Source: Clostridiales bacterium
GTDB taxonomy: Bacteria; Bacillota; Clostridia; Christensenellales; Borkfalkiaceae
DNA length: 64,000 bases
Direction of reading: 5' to 3'
Assembly (NCBI GenBank): GCA_022508265.1
Contig: JAFLVP010000001.1
Location: 94,363 to 158,362 of the forward strand
Shown here piece after piece: positions 1 to 6,912 of the stretch. The position numbers and the translations under genes were made by a program. The notes beneath the pieces were generated by a model, which saw nothing but the letters and a program-made list of their open reading frames with translations, ran no database searches and had not been told where the DNA came from. How positions within the stretch are numbered: the stretch's first letter is position 1; every line of letters starts with the position of its first letter.

Positions 1-831
1 CTTTTATTCGAACCCGACAGCTCTGTTGCACTCGGCTTCGGCTTCAGATGCGGATTTTTGGGGCTTTTGCATATGGAGATTATCCAGGAGCGCATAGAGC
101 GCGAGTTCGGGTTGGATATCATAACGACCGCGCCCTCCGTCAGCTACAAGGTGGTTAAAACCAACGGAGAGGAAATTTTCGTGGACAATCCCTCGCACCT
201 TCCCCCTGTTTCGGAGATAGAGCATATGGAAGAGCCCATAGTCAAGGCGGATATCTATTCCCCGCCCGACTATCTCGGGCAGATTATGGATTTGTGCAGG
301 GAAAAGAGGGGAGTATTCCTTCAAATGACCTATATGGACAAGAGCCGTGTGCGCCTTGAATACAGGCTCCCCCTCAACGAAATTATTTTCGACTTTTTCG
401 ACGCGGTAAAATCGCGCACCCGCGGCTACGCAAGCTTTGACTACGAGCTTGTCGGCTACGAGCGCAGTAAGCTCGTAAAACTCGATATTTTATTGAACGG
501 CGAAGTTTGCGACGCACTCTCAATGATAGTGCACGAGGATTCGGCGTACACTCGCGGCAGAACGCTCTGCGAAAACCTTAAAGACGCCATTCCCCGCCAA
601 CTCTTCGAAGTGCCCGTGCAGGCGGCAATAGGCGGAAAAATTATTGCAAGAGAAACGGTTAAGGCGGTCAGAAAGGACGTGCTTGCAAAGTGCTACGGCG
701 GAGATATTACGAGAAAGAAAAAGCTTTTGGAAAAGCAGAAAGAGGGCAAAAAGCGTATGCGTCAGATAGGCAACGTCGAAGTGCCAAGTGAGGTCTTTAT
801 GCAGATTTTAAAGACCAACAAGGACAAATAA
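1..831 (+). CDS. lepA: Elongation factor 4 (LepA), C-terminal part
   Basis: This is the 3' end of the gene for the ribosome-associated GTPase EF-4/LepA, which acts on stalled or mistranslocated ribosomes. The frame is open from base 1, so the start and the whole GTPase domain lie upstream of the window. The visible 276 residues begin at the hallmark [17 protein letters not shown] segment of domain IV/V. They continue through the EF-G-V-like part (ANRYSE-like [10 protein letters not shown]) and end with the LepA-specific basic C-terminal domain: [27 protein letters not shown], then [10 protein letters not shown] near the stop. The stop is TAA at 829-831. A lepA then hemW order is common in Bacillota; here a methyltransferase gene sits between them, and the close spacing suggests one transcript. 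Family assignment is certain. Confidence 0.97.
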   Translation, partial: LLFEPDSSVALGFGFRCGFLGLLHMEIIQERIEREFGLDIITTAPSVSYKVVKTNGEEIFVDNPSHLPPVSEIEHMEEPIVKADIYSPPDYLGQIMDLCREKRGVFLQMTYMDKSRVRLEYRLPLNEIIFDFFDAVKSRTRGYASFDYELVGYERSKLVKLDILLNGEVCDALSMIVHEDSAYTRGRTLCENLKDAIPRQLFEVPVQAAIGGKIIARETVKAVRKDVLAKCYGGDITRKKKLLEKQKEGKKRMRQIGNVEVPSEVFMQILKTNKDK

Positions 832-859
832 TTAAGGTATATATTTGGGTTAATTCAAT

Positions 860-1171
860 TTGGAAGGGTTTTTTGAACGGGTTTACGAGGAAGTTAAAAA
901 GATACCCCGCGGCAAGGTTGCAACCTACGGGGATATTGCAAGGGCTGTCGGAGCACCTCGGTGTGCCCGACAAGTCGGCTGGGCTTTGCACTGCAATCCG
1001 CATTTCGGGATAGTGCCCTGTCACAGGGTCGTTTTTGCCGACGGTTCGCTCACTCCCGGCTTTGGTTTCGGGGGCATAGATATTCAGAAAGATATGCTCG
1101 TATCAGAGGGTGTAGAGGTTTCAAAAGACTACAAAATAAATTTGAAAAAGTACCGTAACGGAGGCATATAG
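860..1171 (+). CDS. Single-domain alkylguanine-DNA alkyltransferase-like protein (MGMT/ATL family)
   Basis: A 103-residue protein that is only the DNA-binding/active-site domain of the O6-methylguanine-DNA methyltransferase family. Visible motifs are IPRGKVATYGDIA (helix-turn-helix entry), the Arg finger region ARQVGWALHCNP, and PCHRV at residues 53-57. In ATL proteins the active-site Cys is replaced, usually by Trp. Cys54 is retained here, so direct alkyl transfer is possible. The N-terminal domain of Ada/Ogt is absent. The only start compatible with the frame is TTG at 860, because a TAA at 851-853 blocks the frame upstream. The ribosome-binding site is weak, so translation may be coupled to lepA. 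The stop TAG at 1169-1171 overlaps the hemW GTG by one base. Whether it is a repair enzyme or an ATL-type damage recogniser cannot be told. Confidence 0.88.
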   Translation: MEGFFERVYEEVKKIPRGKVATYGDIARAVGAPRCARQVGWALHCNPHFGIVPCHRVVFADGSLTPGFGFGGIDIQKDMLVSEGVEVSKDYKINLKKYRNGGI

Positions 1172-2292
1172 TGGGGGGAATCTACGTTCATATACCCTTT
1201 TGCAAGAGCAAATGTACCTACTGCGACTTTACGTCTTTCCCCGACAAGCTGTGCTTTGCCGAGGGCTATATGGCGTGCGTTTACCGTGAAATGGCTATGC
1301 GCAAAGAGGGGCTCAAAAATCATACCTTCGAAAGCCTGTACATTGGCGGCGGCACCCCCTCGGTTATAGACGAAAAATATATTGCAATGCTTGTTGCGGC
1401 GGCAAGGAAGAATTTCAATCTCACTCCGGATGCGGAAATCACTATCGAGATGAATCCCGGCACCGTCAGTGCGGGCAAGATAGACACTTACCTTCGCTGC
1501 GGGATAAACAGATTTTCGGTGGGGCTTCAAACGGCAAACGATGCGCAGCTGCGCGATTTGGGCAGAATACATACCATAAAAGATTTCTTGGCGTGTGCAA
1601 AACTTTTAAAGGGTCAAAATTTCAGCGCCGACGTAATGATAGGGCTAAAAAATCAAACAATTTCCGATATTGAAAGGACTATCGAGGTCGCCGCAAGCGC
1701 GGGTGCAAGCCATATTTCAATGTATGCCCTCACTCCCGAGGACGGAACGCCCATCTACACGCAGTATTTAAACGGCGAACTGCCCGACAGCGACGAGGTT
1801 GCCGATATGTATGCGGCGGGCGTTAAAAAGCTTAAAAGCTTGGGCTTTGAAAGGTACGAGGTCTCGAATTTTTGCAAAAACGGCAGGTTCAGCCGCCACA
1901 ACCTCAACTATTGGCGCAGGGGCGACTATATCGGTTTCGGAGTTGCGGCGTCCTCTTGTATAGACAACGTGCGCTTGACGAATACTTTCGATTTGGACGA
2001 GTATTTCAAGTGTATTCTGTCCTCGCATTTTGCAGTTATCGATAGACAGGAGATTGACAAGGCGGGCAGGGAAGAGGAATTTATCATGCTTGCACTCCGT
2101 ACGGAAGCGGGCTTGAATTTAAAGAATTTTAAAAGTCAATTCGGCTGCGATTTTCCGGAAAAATATTGCAAGGCGATTGAAAAGACCCGCGAATATATTG
2201 AAGTTAACGATAATTTTGTTAAAATCAAGGAGCAGTATTTATTCGTGCAAAACGGAATTATCGTAGAGTTTTTAAGGACAGACGAAGGCTGA
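1171..2292 (+). CDS. hemW: Radical SAM heme chaperone HemW
   Basis: A 373-residue radical SAM protein of the HemN/HemW family. The N-terminal cluster motif is HIPFCKSKCTYCDF (residues about 6-19). It has the three Cys of CxxxCxxC and Phe where true HemN has a fourth Cys. It also has an HNLNYW motif near residue 248, the HNxxYW signature of HemW heme chaperones. GGGTPS, GLQ and the C-terminal HemN domain (EEEFIMLALRTEAGL) are present. HemW inserts heme into target proteins rather than oxidising coproporphyrinogen, so the common annotation as coproporphyrinogen oxidase is probably wrong here. The start is GTG at 1171 with a GGAGG-type site at 1160-1164, overlapping the previous stop. The length is normal for the family. 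Confidence 0.93.
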   Translation: MGGIYVHIPFCKSKCTYCDFTSFPDKLCFAEGYMACVYREMAMRKEGLKNHTFESLYIGGGTPSVIDEKYIAMLVAAARKNFNLTPDAEITIEMNPGTVSAGKIDTYLRCGINRFSVGLQTANDAQLRDLGRIHTIKDFLACAKLLKGQNFSADVMIGLKNQTISDIERTIEVAASAGASHISMYALTPEDGTPIYTQYLNGELPDSDEVADMYAAGVKKLKSLGFERYEVSNFCKNGRFSRHNLNYWRRGDYIGFGVAASSCIDNVRLTNTFDLDEYFKCILSSHFAVIDRQEIDKAGREEEFIMLALRTEAGLNLKNFKSQFGCDFPEKYCKAIEKTREYIEVNDNFVKIKEQYLFVQNGIIVEFLRTDEG

Positions 2293-2300
2293 ATTTAAAT

Positions 2301-2810
2301 ATGGATTTTTCATACAGAAAGGCGACGATAGAGGAATCAAATCAGATTACCCGAATATACGAGTCTGCGCAAGCCTTTATGGAAGCGCACGGTAATCCGC
2401 AGTGGGCGAAGGGTTTCCCGGACGAAAATGACGTTCGCGGCGGCATATATGGGGGGATATTGTATTGCGTCATCGCAAATAGCGAGATTGCGGCAGTGTT
2501 TGCGGCAGTCAATCATGACGGAAATTACGATGAAATAGAGGGCAGCTGGCTGACCGAAGGAAATTATATTGCCGTGCACCGGGTTGCCGTAAGTGAAAAA
2601 TATCGGAGTATTGGCGCCGCTAAATTTATTATAAATCATGCCGCAGAAGAACTGGCCCGCACCCGTGGCAGAACGAGTATTCGTATAGATACTCACGAAA
2701 TGAACAAACCTATGCGCGGTCTGCTTATCTCGCAGGGGTTTACCGAGTGCGGAAGCGTTTATATTTCGCGCGATTACTCAAAGCGCATCGCATACGAAAA
2801 AATATTGTAA
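2301..2810 (+). CDS. GNAT family N-acetyltransferase
   Basis: A 169-residue protein with a GNAT fold pattern. It has an N-terminal strand-helix (FSYRKATIEESNQITRIYESA), a central strand IAVHRVAVSEKYR followed by the acetyl-CoA loop RSIGAAKFIINHA (residues about 112-124), and a C-terminal motif B (MRGLLISQGFTECG). The substrate is not predictable. It begins 8 nt after hemW and is probably the last gene of the lepA-hemW unit, because a strong terminator follows 20 nt after its stop. The ATG at 2301 fits the family start. Confidence 0.85.
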   Translation: MDFSYRKATIEESNQITRIYESAQAFMEAHGNPQWAKGFPDENDVRGGIYGGILYCVIANSEIAAVFAAVNHDGNYDEIEGSWLTEGNYIAVHRVAVSEKYRSIGAAKFIINHAAEELARTRGRTSIRIDTHEMNKPMRGLLISQGFTECGSVYISRDYSKRIAYEKIL

Positions 2811-2829
2811 ATCGATTTGTGTAAAAATG

Positions 2830-2868
2830 TAGCCCGCCGCGCTTTTTAAAGCGCGGCGGGCTATTTGC
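2830..2868. terminator. Bidirectional intrinsic terminator
   Basis: A perfect 16-bp stem (2830-2845 with 2848-2863, arm TAGCCCGCCGCGCTTT) lies between convergent genes. The + side is followed by a short T-rich stretch. On the - side the stem is followed by CATTTTT, the complement of AAAAATG at 2823-2829. It should end both the lepA-hemW-GNAT unit and the lipoprotein transcript. Confidence 0.85.
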
Positions 2869-2897
2869 ATAAACAGAATGTCCAAGATGTTTAAATT

Positions 2898-3548
2898 TTA
2901 TAAACGGATTTTTTTGGAGGTTATTATTTTTCCGCGTTCGCCGTCCACGAGGTAGGCGTTCATATTTTTCTCTCTGTCGCACACGCCCACGTAGTAGTAG
3001 CAGCCGTTGTCGTATAAGAGGCGCACGTAAATCTCGCCCACAAATATATTTCCGTCCGTCAAAGAGGAGAATAGGCTTTTATCGTGATCGATAACGCAGT
3101 TTAGCGCCTGCTCGCAAGTAATTAGCGCGCCGGACTTGACGCTCTGAACGGTGTATTCGGAAGCTTTTCCGTCGCAGTCGAGCTTAACTGCTATGCTACC
3201 CTCTTCGAAGGGTTTTGCGGTAAAACTTAAATAATAATCGTTTTCAACCGCACGATAGTTCATCTCGCCGCCAAGCCCCTCGACGTCCACTTCAAGCGTC
3301 TCGGGATTTTTGGGCAGGGATACGAAAATTTCTATAAAATCGGACACATCTCCCTTAATTCCGTCCGCAGCATAGGGCTGCTCGCGCTGCGAGCAGTAAA
3401 TTTTAATCTGCGTATCGTCCCCCGCATACAGATAGATGTCCGTTCTCTTTTCGGAAATATAGTCGGAATATCTGATGCTTTTCGTGCAACCCGCAAGGGC
3501 AAAAGCGGCGATAAGCAGTCCGGCCGTAAACAATAATACTTTTTTCAT
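2898..3548 (-). CDS. Putative lipoprotein, function unknown
   Basis: A 216-residue protein starting MKKVLLFTAGLLIAAFALAG with a lipobox L-A-G-C, so Cys20 or thereabouts is the predicted lipid-modified residue. The rest is a soluble, mixed alpha/beta-looking extracytoplasmic domain rich in Tyr, Asp and Lys. I recognise no family. The open frame extends 16 codons further upstream, but those residues would place a charged, Cys-containing extension before the signal peptide, so ATG at 3548 is preferred. It is convergent with the GNAT gene and divergent from the TPR-like gene at 3733. Four further Cys occur in the mature part. Function is unknown. Confidence 0.8.
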   Translation of the reverse strand: MKKVLLFTAGLLIAAFALAGCTKSIRYSDYISEKRTDIYLYAGDDTQIKIYCSQREQPYAADGIKGDVSDFIEIFVSLPKNPETLEVDVEGLGGEMNYRAVENDYYLSFTAKPFEEGSIAVKLDCDGKASEYTVQSVKSGALITCEQALNCVIDHDKSLFSSLTDGNIFVGEIYVRLLYDNGCYYYVGVCDREKNMNAYLVDGERGKIITSKKIRL

Positions 3549-3614
3549 ACTTAAAATATATGTGCCGCCCGCCCCGCAAATGACTTCAAAGCGCAATTTT
3601 AGTAAATTAAACAG

Positions 3615-3643
3615 TTGCGTTTTTCGGGCTGTTATGATAAAAT
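3615..3643 (+). promoter_or_regulatory. Candidate upstream sigma-A-type promoter
   Basis: TTGCGT (3615-3620), a 17-nt spacer and TAAAAT (3638-3643). It is the upstream member of a possible tandem pair reading toward the gene at 3733. Confidence 0.5.
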
Positions 3644-3675
3644 ATAAAACGTTAATACATTATCGGTTTTTAAGG

Positions 3676-3704
3676 TTGCACTATAAAAAACGGCACTTTA
3701 AAAT
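3676..3704 (+). promoter_or_regulatory. Sigma-A-type promoter for the TPR-like gene
   Basis: TTGCAC (3676-3681), a 17-nt spacer and TAAAAT (3699-3704). Transcription would start near 3711, just ahead of the ribosome-binding site AAGAGGAAG at 3722-3730. Confidence 0.6.
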
Positions 3705-3732
3705 TAAAATCGTTTACTTTTAAGAGGAAGCT

Positions 3733-4308
3733 TTGAAAAAGATTATAATAAAAACTGCAATTATAACTTTTGCATCCGTCGTAGCGGCGCTTGCCCTTGC
3801 ATTTGGAATTGCAAGCCTTGCGTTTCCTCAAGGCATGTCTAAAATCTGCGAGAATATGGGCAACTATAAGCTTGCGGCAAGCTATGCCGAACGCCAGTAC
3901 GGGTATTCGGGCAGTACCGAGGATTTGTACCGCTGTGCCCTTCTGCACATCCGCATAGGCGACAGGAATAAAATAATCGAATACTGCGGAAAGCTCGTCG
4001 AAAAGCAGGATTTTGAGGAGCGGTGCGGCGATAACGTTCAGTACGTCTACGGCAATTACGCTACGGCGCTGTATCTTTCGGGGAAGGACGACGAGGCGAT
4101 AGCCGTTGCAGATAAATCCGTAGGGGAAGGGTTCCACATTCCCAACGCATACGCAGATTTGACTGTGAAGGTTGTAGAAAAATCAGATAAGGACTTCGCA
4201 AGCAAGCTACTTGGCGCGTTTGTGGAGCATGCGGGAAAGCTTCAATACGAGGAACAGCTCAGATATTTCAATGCCGTAAAAAACAGTCTTGAAGAGCTAA
4301 TCGGTTAA
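3733..4308 (+). CDS. Membrane-anchored TPR-like protein
   Basis: A 191-residue protein with an N-terminal hydrophobic segment (residues about 5-32, IIIKTAIITFASVVAALALA), which is an uncleaved anchor or signal peptide. Helical hairpins resembling tetratricopeptide repeats follow: GNYKLAASYAERQYG, EDLYRCALLHIRIGD, YGNYATALYLSGKDDEAIA. TPR proteins usually scaffold protein contacts, so a role at the outer face of the membrane is plausible but not shown. The start is TTG at 3733, preceded by AAGAGGAAG at about 5-nt spacing; no ATG or GTG fits as well. No partner gene is obvious next to it. The helD-family gene that follows has its own promoter. Confidence 0.7.
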   Translation: MKKIIIKTAIITFASVVAALALAFGIASLAFPQGMSKICENMGNYKLAASYAERQYGYSGSTEDLYRCALLHIRIGDRNKIIEYCGKLVEKQDFEERCGDNVQYVYGNYATALYLSGKDDEAIAVADKSVGEGFHIPNAYADLTVKVVEKSDKDFASKLLGAFVEHAGKLQYEEQLRYFNAVKNSLEELIG

Positions 4309-4364
4309 TATCCGTTGAAACAATTTTCTTAAATTTAAAAATAAATTCAATATCTATTTGCCTG

Positions 4365-4393
4365 TTGCTATTTTGTAAAGTGTATGCTATACT
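4365..4393 (+). promoter_or_regulatory. Sigma-A-type promoter for the HelD-family gene
   Basis: TTGCTA (4365-4370), a 17-nt spacer and TATACT (4388-4393). The expected transcription start near 4400 lies downstream of the ATG at 4396. This argues for ATG 4414 as the real translation start. Confidence 0.7.
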
Positions 4394-4413
4394 AAATGGT
4401 AACAGGTTTTTTT

Positions 4414-6786
4414 ATGTTGGATTTCAAGTCTGCAAAAAATTTAATCGAACCGCATAAACAGCCGGATAAAGAGTTTTTTCTGGACCTGCTTGACGGCGAT
4501 AAACAGACGGAGTACGAGCATCGGCACATCTCCGCCCTTATGTTTATGCTCAAATTTTTGTATATCAGGAGAGTTCAACTGAAGATAAATTCACTCAAAA
4601 AGCAGAGGGAGGATCTGAAAACGAGTGAGGACAGCTCTGCCGAAAAGTATAAAAAGACGCTTGAAATCAATGCGGAGATTGCCCGCCTCAAAGGCAGGAT
4701 AGAGGGGTTCAAGCCCTTCTTTGACGAGCCGTATTTTGCGAGGATGGATGTCACGGACGACAAGGAGGGTTATAACAGCTACTATATCGGCAAGCGCGGC
4801 GACGAGGGGCTTGAAATAGTCGATTGGCGTGCACCTCTCGCGAGAAAGTATTATCAAAAGAGCCGCACCTCCTTTTCAATAAACGAATATGACTATAAGC
4901 TTATTCTGCGCCGCGCATTGAGGACGAAGAGCGGCAAGGTTCTGGATATAAAAAACGAATATCTCTCCCTTTCGGACTATCTCTCCAAAGAGGAGATAGG
5001 GGGAAGGAACGAGGAGCTCATTTTCGACCCGTTTTTAAAAGAAATTCTCCAAAGCCGCAAGGAAAAGAGCGAAGTTTTAGATATTATCGAAACCATACAG
5101 GAACAGCAGTTTGAAATTATTACTCTGCCCGAGCGCGATGAATTCGTTTTGCAGGGTGTGGCGGGCAGCGGCAAGACTATGATACTTTTGCATCGTCTGT
5201 CCTATATAATGTACAACAACGAGAGCATAAAACCCTCGGACGTGCTTGTGATAACCCCGTCCGATTCCTTCAACGCGTTCATTGACGAGCTGTCGCAAGT
5301 TTTAGAGCTTGAACGGGTAAAGACGAGCACGATAGACAGATATTTTATTAAAATGCTTAAAAGCGCGGGGGTGGATATTGATGGAAAAATCGGCCTTGAT
5401 TTGCAATTGCCCCCCGAATATGCCTCGTTTATCTACTCGCAGGCATTTGTCGACGAGGTTGGAAGAAAGCTTTCAAAGATATACGATTCGGTGTTCGGGC
5501 TGTTCGCTTCGAGCGAGTGCGCTTTCTTTGCAACTGCCGTGAACGATGCCGCCGGAGAACAGATAGATAATTATGAGTGGCTGAAAAACTCCTCTCTGCG
5601 CGTCAGAAGGTGCGTTCTTGGAGAAATAAAGGAAAAACAGGGCGGCGGGCTGTATTATACCAAGCAGTTCAGGTATCTGTTTAACTGTGTTCTCGACGTG
5701 CGCGAGTTTTTGGCACTCGTTGAAAAGGATGAGCGAATGAAGGAATATGCGTTTTTCTACAACCGACTGCTCGTCTTTTATAAATCGCTGCGCTACATAA
5801 GGCGCAACGCGTACAAAATTTGCCATGGGGGGATACGTGATTTAACAGCGCTTAAAGCCACCGTTGAAAAAGAGATAGGCGATTTGGGGCGCTATAAAAT
5901 AAGGACGGGAGAGAGCGAAACTTTGACTTATAGCGCGCAAATTGAAAAGCGCGAGCAGCTTAAAAATGAAATCGACGCCGCAATATGCCGTGTTGAAACC
6001 ATTTCGAGCAGATTTGCCGCTACCTGTGATTTTGCCGACGTGCTGCGGGGAGAGGTAAATTTAAGCAAGATAGGCAAGTGCGAAAACACCCTTGAAATAG
6101 CGCGCTTTTTCAATAAGGAAATTCTCCGCAAGATAAAGCGCAGACTGGGTGTGCAGACGACCGCCCTTTTAAGATGCGATGCCTTTGCGCTCTGTCACAT
6201 ATTGGTAACGCTCGGCTACAACCTCTCGCCAAAGCACGCCTTCGTGTTTGTAGACGAGGCGCAGGACATCTCGCCCGCAGAATACGCCGTTTTGAAGAAA
6301 GTAAACGACAGAGCGATATTCAATATCTTCGGCGATTTAAAGCAGAATATAACCCCGTACAGAGGGGTAAAAGATTGGGGCAATCTGGGCTATAAAGTTT
6401 ATACCCTTGGGCTCAACTACCGAAATACCAACGAGATTGTGGAGTACGTAGCCGAAAAGCTTGGAATAGATATGCGTGCGATAGGGCTGAACGGTGCGGG
6501 CGTAGAGAGGATTTCAAAGCGCTCCGTAGCGGGCTGGCTTTCGGAGAAAAACGGGCTTAAAGCCGTCATATGTGCGCCTCAATCCTTTGAAGAGTACCGA
6601 AAAAAGAGCTACAACGTTATAGGTCAGACGGGTAAAATTTCCAAGACCAAAATAAATATTATGACGGTGTACGAGAGCAAGGGACTTGAATTTACCGCCG
6701 TTGCCGTAGCGGACGAGGGGATGTCGGACAATGAGAAATACGTTGCCTACACCCGAGCGCTTAAACATCTTGCAATTATGGAATAA
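4414..6786 (+). CDS. helD: HelD-family superfamily 1 helicase-like ATPase (RNA polymerase recycling motor)
   Basis: A 790-residue UvrD/Rep-like ATPase. The N-terminal ~110 residues form a charged coiled coil (IRRVQLKINSLKKQREDLK). The HelD-typical YIGKRG and LEIVDWRAPLARKYY segments follow at residues 124-147, then Walker A GVAGSGKT at 248-255. Motif II is VDEAQDISPAE, motif IV-like LNYRNTNEI, and motif V/VI TVYESKGLEF and YVAYTRA are near the end. HelD proteins bind RNA polymerase and use ATP to release stalled or nucleic-acid-bound enzyme; that role is transferred from the family. An in-frame ATG at 4396 lies in front of the predicted transcription start, so ATG 4414 with AACAGG at 4401-4406 is chosen. 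It is monocistronic, with a promoter before it and a terminator after. It could instead be a DNA helicase IV-like enzyme, but the coiled coil and VDWRAP segment favour HelD. Confidence 0.88.
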   Translation: MLDFKSAKNLIEPHKQPDKEFFLDLLDGDKQTEYEHRHISALMFMLKFLYIRRVQLKINSLKKQREDLKTSEDSSAEKYKKTLEINAEIARLKGRIEGFKPFFDEPYFARMDVTDDKEGYNSYYIGKRGDEGLEIVDWRAPLARKYYQKSRTSFSINEYDYKLILRRALRTKSGKVLDIKNEYLSLSDYLSKEEIGGRNEELIFDPFLKEILQSRKEKSEVLDIIETIQEQQFEIITLPERDEFVLQGVAGSGKTMILLHRLSYIMYNNESIKPSDVLVITPSDSFNAFIDELSQVLELERVKTSTIDRYFIKMLKSAGVDIDGKIGLDLQLPPEYASFIYSQAFVDEVGRKLSKIYDSVFGLFASSECAFFATAVNDAAGEQIDNYEWLKNSSLRVRRCVLGEIKEKQGGGLYYTKQFRYLFNCVLDVREFLALVEKDERMKEYAFFYNRLLVFYKSLRYIRRNAYKICHGGIRDLTALKATVEKEIGDLGRYKIRTGESETLTYSAQIEKREQLKNEIDAAICRVETISSRFAATCDFADVLRGEVNLSKIGKCENTLEIARFFNKEILRKIKRRLGVQTTALLRCDAFALCHILVTLGYNLSPKHAFVFVDEAQDISPAEYAVLKKVNDRAIFNIFGDLKQNITPYRGVKDWGNLGYKVYTLGLNYRNTNEIVEYVAEKLGIDMRAIGLNGAGVERISKRSVAGWLSEKNGLKAVICAPQSFEEYRKKSYNVIGQTGKISKTKINIMTVYESKGLEFTAVAVADEGMSDNEKYVAYTRALKHLAIME

Positions 6787-6815
6787 GTTGCCTGCTATTA
6801 CAGAATGAATGCTTT

Positions 6816-6850
6816 AATTGCCCCATATATGCGGGGCAATTTTATTTTTT
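6816..6850 (+). terminator. Intrinsic terminator after the HelD-family gene
   Basis: The stem AATTGCCCC (6816-6824) pairs with GGGGCAATT (6833-6841) around the loop ATATATGC, followed by TTATTTTTT. The left arm plus loop resembles the repeats found around prfB. Confidence 0.85.
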
Positions 6851-6885
6851 GCGTTATTTTTGCGGCAAAAGGTCAATAATCAACT

Positions 6886-6902
6886 TTGCGCACGGTGCGC
6901 AA
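6886..6902. promoter_or_regulatory. Perfect 17-bp palindrome, candidate operator
   Basis: TTGCGCACGGTGCGCAA has 8-bp arms around a central G. It abuts the ribosome-binding site AAGAGGAAAG (6901-6910) of the helicase-nuclease gene. It could be an operator, or an RNA hairpin whose right arm overlaps the ribosome-binding site by two bases. Confidence 0.5.
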
Positions 6903-6912
6903 GAGGAAAGTT

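Noticed and set aside
1171-2292. Annotation as oxygen-independent coproporphyrinogen III oxidase
   Set aside because: The cluster motif has Phe after the third Cys instead of a fourth Cys, and the HNxxYW signature marks HemW.
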